Assembly (NCBI RefSeq): GCF_000350225.1
Contig: NW_005179136.1
Location: 23,176 to 87,175, forward strand
Direction of reading: 5' to 3'
Source: Chondrus crispus
Taxonomy: Eukaryota > Rhodophyta > Florideophyceae > Gigartinales > Gigartinaceae
DNA: 64,000 nt
Made by a program: the position numbers and the translations under genes. Shown piece after piece: positions 35,658-47,311 of the stretch (position 1 is its first letter; each line of letters starts with the position of its first letter). The notes under the pieces are model-generated. The model made no database searches, had not been told where the DNA came from, and saw only the letters and a program-made list of their open reading frames with translations.

Positions 35658-37745
35658 CTAGTAGTACTTACCATTGTAAGTAAGATCGTGACGTTCGTCG
35701 ACATGTTTCTTAAAACAGTCACGCCCAGTCTGGTGATGACAAAGGTATACTTCTTTGTCAAAATATACCTTGCAGGCTGACTTTTTTGTACCTTTGCAAA
35801 TATTGCATCTGGATTGATAAAGAGCACAAGTCTCTTCGCCGGATGCGCTTCTTCGCTTGAGAGTGGTTGGAGTTAGGTGAGTACCAATTCCACTGCCAAA
35901 CCCAACATCTTCATCTTCAACAGCACTGTCTGGTTCTCGCTGACGTAACGATATACGATCATACTTGTTATCAATCAACTGGTCAGCAAGCTCACAATAA
36001 AACTGATTTGGAGACATCTAAGAACCATCCCCTTTTGCACCTGCATACAGTTTCCATGCATCCACAATGTAAATGGCCAATAAAGAAGTGTTGACACGCA
36101 TAGACCACTCCTTGACTTCGAACTTCTTTTCCAAGCCGAGATCATACTGACGAGATCTGTTGTGGCGGTCAATCTGAGAGCAAGTTTCATAATACTGCTC
36201 GCAGACTGAGGGAATACGGATAGACAATTTCTCTTTTCTTGTCACGCCATGACGTGTACGCCATCTCTCGCGGTAGAATGGAGTTCCTTCGTTGGATGTT
36301 CCGACAGAACTAATAAAGTATCTGCGGTCTCGGTCCACCCACATCACTGCCATAAGATGAGGCCCGGCCACCGGCTTCGAAACTAGTGTGATGTGCTCTC
36401 CCTTTTCAGCAATCTCCAGATGAGATAGATATTTCATCCGATATTTCTTGGTAGATGTCTTCACCACACCTGTGAATCTAAGACCTTTCTGATAAATTGA
36501 TTCAGCCGTGTGGACAGAAGCAAAGTATGAATCCGCGCAGACAACACGATTGGTGTGAAACCATGGCTGTAACAACCTCAAAGTCACTGCGGTTCCGTGT
36601 AAGTGGTCACTTTCAAAATCCTTTATAGAAGTCTCCTCAGCTGAGACGACGTTCTCAATTCTTATTATGATTCCACTTTTTCCACATGCAGCAGTCTTCA
36701 ACTCACAGCCATTCCCGGGTTTTCGGTCCATGGCCACATAATGAGGAAGACTGGTTTCAATCCAATCTCCTCCAAGTCCATACCAGCGTGACATACTCTC
36801 ATAAACGCAGATGTTCTGTGATGGAATCACATGTGATGCTCTGTGATCATTGATTACGACCATGAAGTCCCTGATCATACCCCATCTGTCATTTTAGTCA
36901 GCTAGAAAGCTGAACGTAACATTCTGACGAAGCTCCTCGAATCTTCTGCGGGACATGATGTTTCCGAATTGAGGTTGCGGGAGATATTTGCTGGTTTCCT
37001 GTGAGCTCCAAAGAGACCTTCTGGAGCTGAATTCAATCCGAGTCATAAGGATTAGCACCCCGAAAAACTTCAAAAATTCATCTCTTGTAGTCAAGCAAAG
37101 TCCCCTTGATTCCATTGCAACGTTGGTGTAGGAAACCATTAATGCCAAGTGCTCCTGTGGAAACTTCCACATGAAGTAGTGCATGGGATGCATTTGAGAT
37201 AAACTGTGACCACGGGATATAATCTCATCAATCGGTCCAATCACCTTCCATCTTCTCGGCGGTATCATACCATTTAAATGCATCGTGACTTCCTCACGCT
37301 TCCAGGCCCGGCCGTGGACATTCATGAGGCCATCTTGGGAATCCATTTCGTTACTCTCGGAGATCCTCGTACTCGGGCTGAGTGCTCCTTCCAGTGGCGT
37401 CACGCGGTCCTCTGTAGGCTCTGGTCGCGCATAATGTTCAGTTGCTTGATGGATATGATCTTCAGGACCGTCATCGATCAGATCCATCACTTCACCAGCC
37501 TTGATGTTAGCTATGCGAAGCGTGACTTCCTTGACGCCATCTGATAATTCCCATTTGGCCCTGACTGAAGTGACCCTGCGACCCTTCACTTTGTCAGTTT
37601 TCATGACAATGACAGTTCCTGTGACCAAATCAATCTTCCAGGAGGCTCCATACATGCGACGACATTTACTCTGAGCTGTGAGCAGTCTTGCACGAGTGTG
37701 GACGCGGTTACCTGCAATAATTCGAGGATCATTGACGCTCACCAT
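35658..37745 (-). pseudogene. piggyBac transposase, nearly full length, two in-frame stops
   Basis: One minus-strand frame of 695 codons from ATG 37745 is broken only by TAA at 36894-36896 and TAG at 36018-36020. The N-terminal region carries HYFMWKFPQEHLALM and EFLKFFGVLILMTRI (the DDE_Tnp_1_7 helical start). The core has ICVYESMSRWYGLGG, ADSYFASVHTAE and VMWVDRDRRYFISS, covering the three Asp positions of the DDD triad. The first Asp is replaced by Tyr (codon at 36801-36803). The C-terminal cysteine-rich finger is present (CNICKGTKKSAC, CHHQTGRDCFKKH). It would cut and paste at TTAA sites if active, but the Tyr and the stops argue against activity. Terminal repeats were not identified. Confidence 0.85.
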
Positions 37746-38345
37746 TTTGAAGAAATTTTAGAGAAGAGGAAGACGAAAGTGTTGATTAGGGAAGACTGGG
37801 AATTGAATGTTTTCTCGTTTGCCAACGTTTAGTACTCTAGTCGTAAGCTTTCCACTACAGTAGCGATAAATTTCTACAATTATTCGAATTGCAAAAGCCC
37901 GCCTAAAAACTGGCCTCTTATGAGGTCATTTGTCACCTAGACACTAGAGCGAGTGTTTGGTCTACCACAATTGTTCGTGAGACGAGCGGCAAACGTCAGC
38001 AGTAATTGTTAAAGTGACGGATGATTTTGATTGGTGGATGCGTTGAAGAGATGCAAAGAGTTGCCGATCCGTTGCACAAGCGTTTTGTTGTAGGCAAGGC
38101 AGTTATCGACAAAAAGATTTACTTCGGCGGCTGAGAAGTACAACAGGACAATCCCGGAAATGTAAAGCTATCAATGATACGATATCTGGATCGCTTGAAG
38201 CCAATATATATTTCAAGAGCACGTACAAAGGAAAGCGATCAGCGAGTATCTTCTTCAGAACTAAGTAGTGCTGGTCACTCGCATGTACGCTGATGTACCT
38301 AGGAAACGGCGTTTTGCTACCAGCATCGTACATCACATCTGCTAT
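37746..38345. other. No gene seen
   Basis: 5' flank of the piggyBac gene; short frames only. Confidence 0.4.
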
Positions 38346-38870
38346 TCAGCCGATGGTAACTCGGCTGAGAGTGGAACAATTGGTTATGGCAAATGAAATG
38401 CTCAAGGAGCTCCTCGAGTTGAAACCCTGGATCTCATACCAAGCCGCAGACTGGAGCAATATCTCTAATGTAAGTCCATCAGCTACCATTTGGTCAGTTG
38501 GAAAATATTCTAGTGTCACCTTTCCCACTTCCACGTAGTCCCTTGTCAGTATGATTCGAACGGTTCGAAATGATGGTATCATTGGCGAGTGCAATTACAC
38601 AAGAAATCTCAACATAAACCTTGAAAGGTTTGCTGTCAACGAACAGGTCAAATTCTTGCAAAATAATAGATATCTGGAGAGGTTCCTTCACGGCGTGAAT
38701 TTGTGCTATGTATTCCGCCTCCACAGATAACGCCACAATGACTGATTTCCGGTTTGAATTCCATGAAACGGGTGTGTCACCAATTTGGAATACATAGCCA
38801 CTGCGTGATGTTCTTGTCATTGTGTCTTCCTGCCCAGTCAAAGCCCGTGTGATACAATACATATGGTAGC
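38346..38870 (-). pseudogene. Ty1/copia RNase H fragment
   Basis: Minus-strand reading: GFDWAGRHNDKN, then after a one-base shift SRSGYVFQIGDTPVSW and VALSVEAEYIAQIHAVKEPL, then in another frame VGKVTLEYFPTDQMVADGLT. This is the diagnostic C-terminal RNase H region and tail of copia Pol. The Asp and the EAEYIA Glu are present. Nothing upstream of RNase H is left. It differs clearly from the copia element at 22951-27925. Confidence 0.8.
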
Positions 38871-39312
38871 GGTAGGGTGTTACAGGTGTACAGATGGCAT
38901 ACTCGGATCTGGTTCTGGATCCAACCGTGTCGCTGATCCAATCCGAGAGTAGTGGCTGTAAGCCCACCCCTTACAGTAGCCAGACTGTAATTATAGTACA
39001 GTGTCACCGGCGGTACTTTATCTCTGGTACGTCCCCACACCCAGGGGTCCCCCTTTTAGGTTGCTTCCTTCCTTCGGGTCGTACGGACGCGTGTCATATT
39101 GCGCGATTCCTTTCCTCTTCCCCTTTCTGACAGGTTGGCTATCCCTACAGCTGTCCTTATTTCCCCGGTTCGCTATCCTTACGGCTATCTGCCCTTCTTT
39201 GCCTTTTCCTCTTCTCTGCCCTCTACCACAGCTTTCCCGGTCTATGCTGTTGCAGTGTTTCTACTGCGCTGTCCCTGCATGGGACTGGTCTCCCCGGAGA
39301 GACTCGGGCTAC
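38871..39312. other. No gene seen
   Basis: C/T-rich sequence flanking the chromovirus 5' LTR. There is no target-site duplication matching the right flank of the element. Confidence 0.4.
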
Positions 39313-40011
39313 TGTAGCATAACCCCCCTCTGGGGGTTTAAATTAGATTAGATCAAGAACTAGATCAGCTACTGTAGAGCGTCGAGCTCTACAGTACCAC
39401 CGCGCGTGTCCACGTGTACACCACGGGGACAACAGACATGCGCATACACGTGCACACGTGTGCAGCGCGCGAACGAAGCGTGCACGCACCACGGGTGATA
39501 CGTGTACTGTCAGCCTCGACATAGCTGACAGTATTACAGTGCCGGCCGACCTGCACTACAGTAGCCCACTACAGTACCTTGGTACTGTAGTGTTATGATA
39601 GAGTGTTTTGTATATTAAATATGGAGCGGACCGACGGCGGCGGAGAGGGACAAGCACGGGCTTGTCCTCAACCGACCGCCAAGGTCAGTCCACCCAGCTT
39701 ATTCTAAACGTCGCCTTCGATCTTCGCGCGCCTTTAGTCGGAGCCGAGCCGGAGTTACGCGCAGCACGTGAGCGAGCACGGAACCGCCTCCGCCCGTCAG
39801 CACTGGTACGTCACCCAGTGCTGCTCCGGGGCGTCGAGGCGTCGATCCGCTCGTGCGTGCGTGCGTCCCTGCTCGCTCCCGCTCTACCACCGCTACCCGG
39901 GCCCGAGCCCGGTTCCGTAGCTGGTTGGCCCGCTTCACCCCTTCTCCGATCTGGGGTCTACAAGTCGAACTGCGCATACACCTCCAGTCGTCTGGGGGTG
40001 TTTATGCTACA
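39313..40011 (+). repeat. 5' LTR of the chromovirus
   Basis: Starts TGTAGCATAA and ends TTATGCTACA, a 10-bp perfect terminal inverted repeat. It contains hairpins at 39370-39396 (11-bp stem), 39505-39533 (10-bp stem), 39567-39592 (12-bp stem, 2-nt loop) and 39648-39667 (8-bp stem). A TATA-like sequence, TATATTAAAT (39611-39620), follows the third hairpin by about 20 bp and probably drives transcription. Confidence 0.92.
39567..39620 (+). promoter_or_regulatory. LTR core promoter: hairpin plus TATA-like box
   Basis: CACTACAGTACC and its complement form a 12-bp stem (39567-39592), followed by TATATTAAAT. The same arrangement recurs in the 3' LTR and, in reverse, in both solo LTRs, which suggests functional constraint. 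Confidence 0.5.
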
Positions 40012-40087
40012 GTGATCTCCCGCCCTAGAAGACCCCGAGATCTTTCCGAGAAGACTTTCTTTTTCCTCCGCGTCCGTACGCGTTGAG

Positions 40088-42414
40088 ATGAGTCAAGAAT
40101 ACGCCACCTCGATCCGGTCTGAACCGGCGGATCCGAGGGCGGCCGCTATGCACGCACCATCACCGCCGTTCGGCGACCGCGACGCTGGTCTCCGAGACTG
40201 CGAACCGTCGCCCGAGTCCCCCGAAGGACAAGCGACTGCGATGTTCGATCGCATAGCTGACTACATCGAGGAAGTCCGTACTTCACTCCGTATAGACGTG
40301 ACGGACGCCGTCTACTGGCGATGTATGGACGAGCTCCGCTCCCTACGTGAAGGGAGGTTCGATCGAGTCAGCCAGTCCTTGGAGAATCTCCGAGCACTAG
40401 TCGACGAGTTACACTCGCGACTGGTGCTCGTCGAAGACTCACGCCTCGCACAGCCCGTACTGCACGGGCAAGGTCGCCCCACGAGGCCAACCTCGACGAG
40501 ACGTCCCGACGATCAACCGTCCCCGTCAGCAGAGCAGTTGGGTGCGTTCGCGCACCTCTCCGCCGAGCCCAACGCTACGCGACAGCGTGCTCGTGACATG
40601 GAACGGACCATGGCCGCAAGGCTGCCCGGTGCCCCCACGAGAGGGCTCGGTGGTGCCGTACCTCCGAGCGCCGTCGCTCCGGAAGGTTGGCGTCCGACTG
40701 GCGCCGACGCCACCCGGACAGCGGAAAGAAACTGTCCCCCGATGGGCGCGAATCTCGCGTCCAAGACCCAAGCATTGCCGCCTATCCCCGTAAGTAGGCG
40801 GCAGATGGACGGCGTATCGTACGCGGACGAACAGGACCGTGGAGGAGCCGCCCGCGGATCCGGAGAACCGATGTTCTCCGTCGATCCCCGCTGGGGTGGC
40901 TACCCGCCGGCGAGTTATGCCGAGCATCCAGGTCCGGTAGACGTCCGTACGCTACCTGTTACCTCCTTCGGCACGCTAGGTCTCGCCGAGCCCGGGCTCG
41001 AGCCGGTGCATACGATGATCCAAGATTTCAGCGCCGTCGCTGACTATCGTATGTACCGCTTGGATAAGACCTCAAGGCTCGTCACCTCGGGTGACGCGGG
41101 ACGGATCGCGAAGTACGTCCAACGCTGCCGTGGGATCCGTCCCACGATGAGGAGCTTTGACGGTACGGACCCGATCCAGCTCCTACCGTTCTTGAAGGAT
41201 ATTCATTAACCTTCAACTCGCAACACCTGACCGAAGGTGTTGCGGTGAGAGTCCTCGCACACTTCTTAGAGCGCGACGCGGAGCGCCTGTATACGAGTTA
41301 TACGATGCGTGGCCTCCGCGCCGGGCAACTACACGACGACGTGAGTAGGCCGGGACTCGTGAACAGGTTCCTGAAACGCTACCTAACCGACGACGTGTTA
41401 GGTGAAGCGTACGACGCTGTCGCGACGGCGCGACAGCAATCTCATGAAACGGAGAGCACGTTCGCGGACCGGCTCGAAACTGCCGCGTTCCGGTGCACGG
41501 CAGTGTTCTCCGAACAGTCCCTTGCGCACTACTTCGTGCGGGGACTCGCTCCTGCGACCCGTGCCGCAGTTTCCGAGACAGTGCAGCGGCTGCCGAGCCA
41601 CCAGAAGACTGATCTTCCGACCATCCGCCGTATCGCAACGGCGGAAGGGACCACTTACCGCGCTCGACGCGGTTTACCTCTGCCGGATTCGAAACGGGCA
41701 GGGAGGGCTGGCAGGACTACGCAGTCCGCCGCAACAAGTTCGCCCGCTTCTACCCTCCATGTCGGGGAGGATGAGTGGCAGGCCGACCCTGTCCTCATTA
41801 CGCAAGGTGCAGGGCCAGTAGGGGGTCGACCCCCTTCACCAATGTCGACCGGAACGACGTTGAGCTACGCGACCGCGTTTGCAGCCACTCCAAGAGCGCC
41901 CAGGGGTACCGACCCCCGGGTCGCTGAGCTCGACATTTCAAACCGAGCTACCGGAGGTGAAGCCCCTCGCGTGCCCCTCCTCACCGATGAGGAGGCGCGT
42001 CACGCAGCGACCTTCGCCTCAACGGACGGCAGCGCGTACGTGTGCTGGCTATGTCGTACGTACAGACACGCAATGTACGCCTGCCCGTTCTTGTCGCCGG
42101 AACAACGAATGTTCACGGTGTACAGGAACTACCGCTACCAGATAGAGACGCGCCCCGGGGCGCGCAATTTACTCCGGCAAGCGGTCGGCGAGGGTCGTCC
42201 CCCGCGTCAAGGTTTCTCGAATCGGTCGGGTGGGGGCGCTTGCTTCGCCCCCGTGGAGGCGGGTATCGTCGTACCGAACTCGATCGTCGGGATCGGCCCG
42301 ACTACCGCCAGGCCGACACAAGGTACCCCCGCCAAGGAGGGAGAGGGGACCGAGACCGTTCTCGGTTACCCCAACAGGTACAGAACGCGATCATGTACCT
42401 ACAAGATTGAGTAG
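40088..42414 (+). pseudogene. gag: Chromovirus gag with one frameshift
   Basis: Starts at ATG 40088 (MSQEYATS). The first 300 residues are polar with a short coiled coil (SLENLRALVDELHSRL). The Gag core starts at MRSFDGTDPIQLLPFLKDI and is broken by a one-base shift at about 41206. It continues in the other frame as LTFNSQHLTEGVAVRVLAHF and FADRLETAAFRCTAVF. A CCHC knuckle, CWLCRTYRHAMYAC (C-x2-C-x4-H-x4-C), lies near 42040. No slippery heptamer is seen at the shift, so it is likely an indel. Confidence 0.8.
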
Positions 42415-43060
42415 AGGGCCCGTATCCCCTACCCGCAGACGGACAAGAAGGCGAACCGGTTCGACCCGTCCCTCAGATCCTGCGACGTCCGGGTGTCGCA
42501 GCTCAAGGTCAGGAAGTCCCCGGGTACTTCGCCGAGGACGCGCGGCCGCAGTGGGGGGATTGTCCCGACCCACACGGCCAAGGACCCGATGGGGACCTGG
42601 CCACCGATAGCCAGGGGGTAGCTCCAATAGCACCGGTAGTTCGAAAAAAGGGTAGAGACGGTTACGTACACGCGGTCGCGTGAGCCGTCTTGTCCCTATG
42701 AACTAGACCGGTCCCCGCGTGCTCGCCAAGGACACGGGGGGTATTGTCCGATAATACATCCCCAGCTATCGGAGTTGAGCACGGGGACTCCAGCAATGTC
42801 AACATCGCAGGAGAAACCCAACACCGAGGCCCACGTAGACCCGATGTTGGAAGAAGGCATCACCGGGACACCCGACATCACAGTGAAGCGCAACGAGCGA
42901 GACGCGGTTCACGACGACCGACACGAGTCGGTCGACCTCCTGACCCCGGTGAGCCTAAGGTCGCCGGCGAAATGTTCGCCCCGTACGGACTCTAGCACCG
43001 GGACGGGCGTCACTGAGACGCGAACGTCCCCCGGCTCGAGCCGAAGGAAACGCAAGAGGG
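42415..43060. other. gag-pol junction, linker region
   Basis: About 650 bp between the gag end and the protease. Frames are polar and repetitive in composition. An ORF at 42775-43107 (110 residues) has no motif and is probably the disordered upstream part of pol in a shifted frame. Confidence 0.4.
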
Positions 43061-43120
43061 ACCAACTCCGAAGTCGAAGGCCCCCTGCCGAACGAACTCA
43101 CCGATAAGGTCGCGCCCAAG

Positions 43121-46100
43121 GTGGTAGATGGCCTCGTATGCCTCATGACGTCGAAAATATATAACGTCTTGGGCTCCGTGGCCACCGAAGGCAACGCGTT
43201 TAAGCCCCACACGATCGCCGTCGACACGTGCTCGGGCTACAACTTGGTGAGGAAGGCCGACCTCCCTCCCGACTGGGCCCGTTACGTAATACGGGAGGCG
43301 CCATTACCACGCCTGGCTGGCGCGAACAGTAACCCGCTTCGACTTACGGCGGTCGTCCGCCTCGCCGTCCGTTTGCGGAACACGACGTTCCGCATACCTT
43401 TCGTAGTGGCTGAACAACTCGCTGTTCCCGTTCTACTTGGGACCGCGTTCATCGATGCTCACGTACGCAGCATCGACATCGACGGACAGAAGCTCAAACT
43501 TCGTCACGGTGGCTCCGTAGCCATCGTCGATGGGAAGGGGGAACCGACTTCCCCTACCAGGCGACACGGTCGCCAAACGAGTCGTCCGGAGGTACGCGAG
43601 GAGGCCCCGCAGGCGATCGGAATCGCCCACTGGGTTACCATCCCCGCGATGTCGCAAGCCCGTGTGCGTGTGACAACCGCGGGGAGGGGTCTCGTGTTCG
43701 TGGAGCCCAAGCCCTCACTCCAACACCGGCATGGAGTGAGGCTGACGAATGGCGTCGCGGAAGTCCTGCCGAACCAGACATTCGAAGTCATCGTCGCGAA
43801 CTTCTCGCGACGGGAGAGGCGGCTTTCGAAGCACACCGTCGTGGGATACGCAAAGCGCAACCCCCTCGCGATCCTCACGCCCGAACGTCGAGTCGCTGAG
43901 GGGGTCGCGCACGCGTTGCACCTGACGGACTTGACCGATCAAGTCGGAAAGGCAGGAGCTGGCCCATCCAGCTCCGACGAGAAGGCAACTGCTGGAAGTG
44001 AAGTGCTTGACCCGGACGAACGGTCACCTATATCCCAACCGACGGCGGAGGGTACCGTACCCCCCCAGCAGAAGGATCCCGAAAATCCACCGATGGATTG
44101 GGAAAAAGAGATTGACTTGTCATACATCGACGATGACAAGCTCCGTGGCCACGTGCTCGAGATGCTCCGTAAGCACTCGAGTCTGTGGAGCGGTGCGCTT
44201 GGAACGATCCAAGCCACAGAGCACCGCATTCCCCTCGAACCGGGAACGAAACCGATTCGTTCTATGCCCTATCGGAAGGGCCCGGCCATGCGCGAAATGG
44301 TCGCGAAGGAGGTCAACAAGATGTTGAACGCAGGGGTTATCGAACCTGCGAGCACCGAGTGGGCGTCCCCGGTGGTGCTCGTACCGAAGAAAGACGGCTC
44401 TCTTCGGTTCTGCGTAGATTACCGGCGCCTCAACGCGAAGACCGCAGCGGATTCGTATCCGCTGCCACGGATGGACGACTGCATCGACTCGTTAGGAGAT
44501 GCAGCCGTCTTCACCACGTTGGACTGCAATTCCGGTTATTGGCAGATCCCGGTCGCTCCGGAAGACCGAGATAAGACCACGTTTACGACACACATGGGCA
44601 CGATTCGCCACTTGCGCATGCCGTTTGGACTCAAAGGGGCACCGGCCACTTTCCAACGTGCGCTCGACATAATACTCTCCGGAGTCCGCTGGCAAATATG
44701 CCTCGTCTATCTCGACGACGTGATCGTGTTCTCCCGTACTCACGGAGAACACGCGAGGCATCTCGATACCGTCTTGACCTTACTGCGGAGTTCCGGTATC
44801 TCCCTTAAACTCAACAAGTGCAGTTTCTTCCGACCGAAGGTGCACTACCTGGGACACGTTATATCCCCAGGTAAGTTGAGCGTGGCTGATACGGAAATCG
44901 ATGCCTTCAAGACGTTCACGTTCCCGAGGACGCTGACGCAGGTGCGCTCGTTCCTCGGGGCGTGTAACGTGTATCGTCGCTTCGTCAAGGGCTTCTCGAA
45001 GATTGCCCGTCCGTTAACCGATATAACGCGCAAGGACCCGGATCACGATTTCGATAACCCAACGGAGGTTCAGGTTCAGACTTTCGAAAGCCTGAAGGCG
45101 GCGATGATCTCCCCGCCGATCCTCGCGCTACCACGGTACGGCCGACCGTACCTGTTGGACACTGACGCCAGTGCATATCAACTCGGGTGCACCCTCCTAC
45201 AGGAGCACGACGAGCCAAACGATTGGCGCCCCGTTGGGTACTGGTCGTACTCGCTAAGCGATAGCGAACGGAACTACAGCGCTACGGGGCTGGAGTGCTC
45301 TGCCGTGGTGTGGGTCGTCCGCACACTGCGGCCGTACATGAAAGGAACCAAGTTCACCGTCCGGACGGATCACGACGCCCTCCGATGGCTCATGTCGCTC
45401 ACGGACAGCTCGGGAAGACTCACCCGGTGGCGGCTACGTCTGGCTGAATACGATTTCATCATTCAGTACCGCCCCGGGCGCGTGCATCAGGTGCCCGATG
45501 CCTTGTCACGCCTCGTGTCGCCTCGTTTCGCCGATGACCCTCGCCTCACCGTCGAGGTGGATGACGACATTCCCACCTTCGACGGGAGCACAACCGTCCG
45601 AGACGTATCGAATGAGCTCGAGGACCACGCCTGTACCGCGGGCTGTGATCATCAGGCCGTCCATGTCTTCGTAACGACACGGAACCAAGCTGAAGCCCGA
45701 ACAAGGCCGCGCGTACGGACGCGCGACGAACCGCGAGGCGACGACGAAGCCCCCGCTCTCCAAGGACCCAATTCGTTTTGGGAGGAGAACGACAAGTTCG
45801 ACGCTGCCGACATCCAGCGCGCCGAAGACCCCGAGGCTAACGCGCTCGACTCCCCGGTCGCCCCACCGCAGGACGACCTTCCGGCCCCTCTTACGATAGA
45901 GGAGATAGCCGAGGAGCAACGCGTGGATGACTTCTGCCAAACCGTTTTGGCACGACAGTCCGAGTCTCGAGACTCTGCGTTCTTCGAGGACCACCACGGG
46001 GTGCTCAAACGGAGACACCCCCTCGACCCCGACACCGTACAGGTGGTGGTGCCTCGGACGCTTCGCGCCAGGCTCCTTCGCCTGTGCCACAACCCGGCCA

Positions 46101-47311
46101 TCGCGGGGCACCCGGGCCAGAACCGTATGTACTACGCACTTCGACGCGAGTACTACTGGCCCCACCTGGCCGCAGACGTGGCAGCCACGGTGCGAGGGTG
46201 TCGGACCTGCACGATGAACCGGGTCAAGCTGAGGAAACATCTCAATCGATTGAGATTTTTCCCAGCTACGAGGCCTCTAGAGAGCCTCGTCATCGACATC
46301 TTGGGGCCGCTCCCCAAGACGAAGACAGGAAAACGATTCCTACTCGTGACTACGGACCGTTTTAGCAAGCTGACGCAAGTCGTGGCGCTCCGCACGATAA
46401 CCGCATACACCGTCGCAGTTGCGTTCTGCGAGTCGTGGGTGTTCAAATACGGCGTCCCTCGCACGTTGCTTTCGTACAACGGCCCTCAGGTTAATGCCAA
46501 GTTCTTCCACAGCACGTGCCGTGTTCTGGGGATAAACAATTTGTACACTTCGGCGTACCATCCGCAGACAAACGGGCAAGTCGAGCGATATAACCGAACA
46601 ATCGCCTCGATGCTGAGGAACTAAGTGGGTGAACACCAGGACGACTGGGATGTGTGCGTGGGGCCGCTTACGTACGCGTACAACTCCCAAGTACATCGCA
46701 CCACACGTACCACGCCGTTTGAGCTCGTGCTCAGCAGGCCACCGCCGGAGTTCTCTCTCCGACGGGCGGACGACGACGAGGTCCCTTCTGACAGGGGGAA
46801 CCAACGTGCTGAGTTCCTCAAGACCTTGGACTCGACTATCCAGAAGGCCTACGGAAGCCTTCGGCGAACGCAAGCTCGCTATAAACGCGACTTCGACAAG
46901 CGTATTCGGCGCATCAACTCGCACCTCAAGGCAGGTGACTACGTATATCTGAACCCCACCGATGAAGGGAAGACATCAAACAAGCTGGCCTCCCCGGCTG
47001 TCGGACCGTACCGAGTTCTCGCGAACGACCAGCGCACCATCACGATCGATCGTGATGGAGTTACCGAGCGCTTCTCGGCAGACCGCTGCGTCTACGCACC
47101 CCCGCCGGCGAACGCGCCAAGCGCTAGCACGACTACCCCCGAAGACTTTGCCGACAAGATCAACGAAGGCACACAGTATGCCGTCGAACGGGTACTCAAG
47201 CATCGCGTCATGGAGGATGGAACTACGGAGTTACTCATTAAATGAGCAGACTACGACCAACCCACCTGGACATCGCGTACACACGTCCCCGACTCCGCGA
47301 GGGAAGTGTAG
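43121..47311 (+). pseudogene. pol: Chromovirus pol: protease, RT, RNase H, integrase, chromodomain
   Basis: The frame is open upstream of 43121 and has no good ATG there. Protease: IAVDTCSGYNLV (43217 on), with Cys where most retropepsins have Gly. RT: VLVPKKDGSLRFCVDYRRLN, MPFGLKGAPATFQ and an intact LVYLDDVIVFS near 44705. RNase H: LLDTDASAYQLGC to VPDALSRL. Integrase: zinc region CRTCTMNRVKL, IDILGPLPKTKTGKR, then LLSYNGPQVNAKFF, where the second catalytic Asp is Tyr (46475-46477), and HPQTNGQVERYN with its Glu. A TAA at 46622-46624 interrupts the integrase. After it come VGEHQDDWDVCVGPLTYAYN and a chromodomain, YAVERVLKHRVMEDG. That domain is cut by TGA (47243-47245) where the conserved Trp is expected, and ADYDQPTW follows in frame to 47311. 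Confidence 0.9.

Noticed and set aside
41200..41245. Programmed frameshift within chromovirus gag
   Set aside because: No slippery heptamer or downstream pseudoknot seen; the break falls within one domain, not between gag and pol, so an indel is more likely.
45506..46240. Long minus-strand ORF (244 codons) within chromovirus pol
   Set aside because: It is antisense to the well-conserved RNase H and integrase frame in GC-rich DNA, and has no motif.
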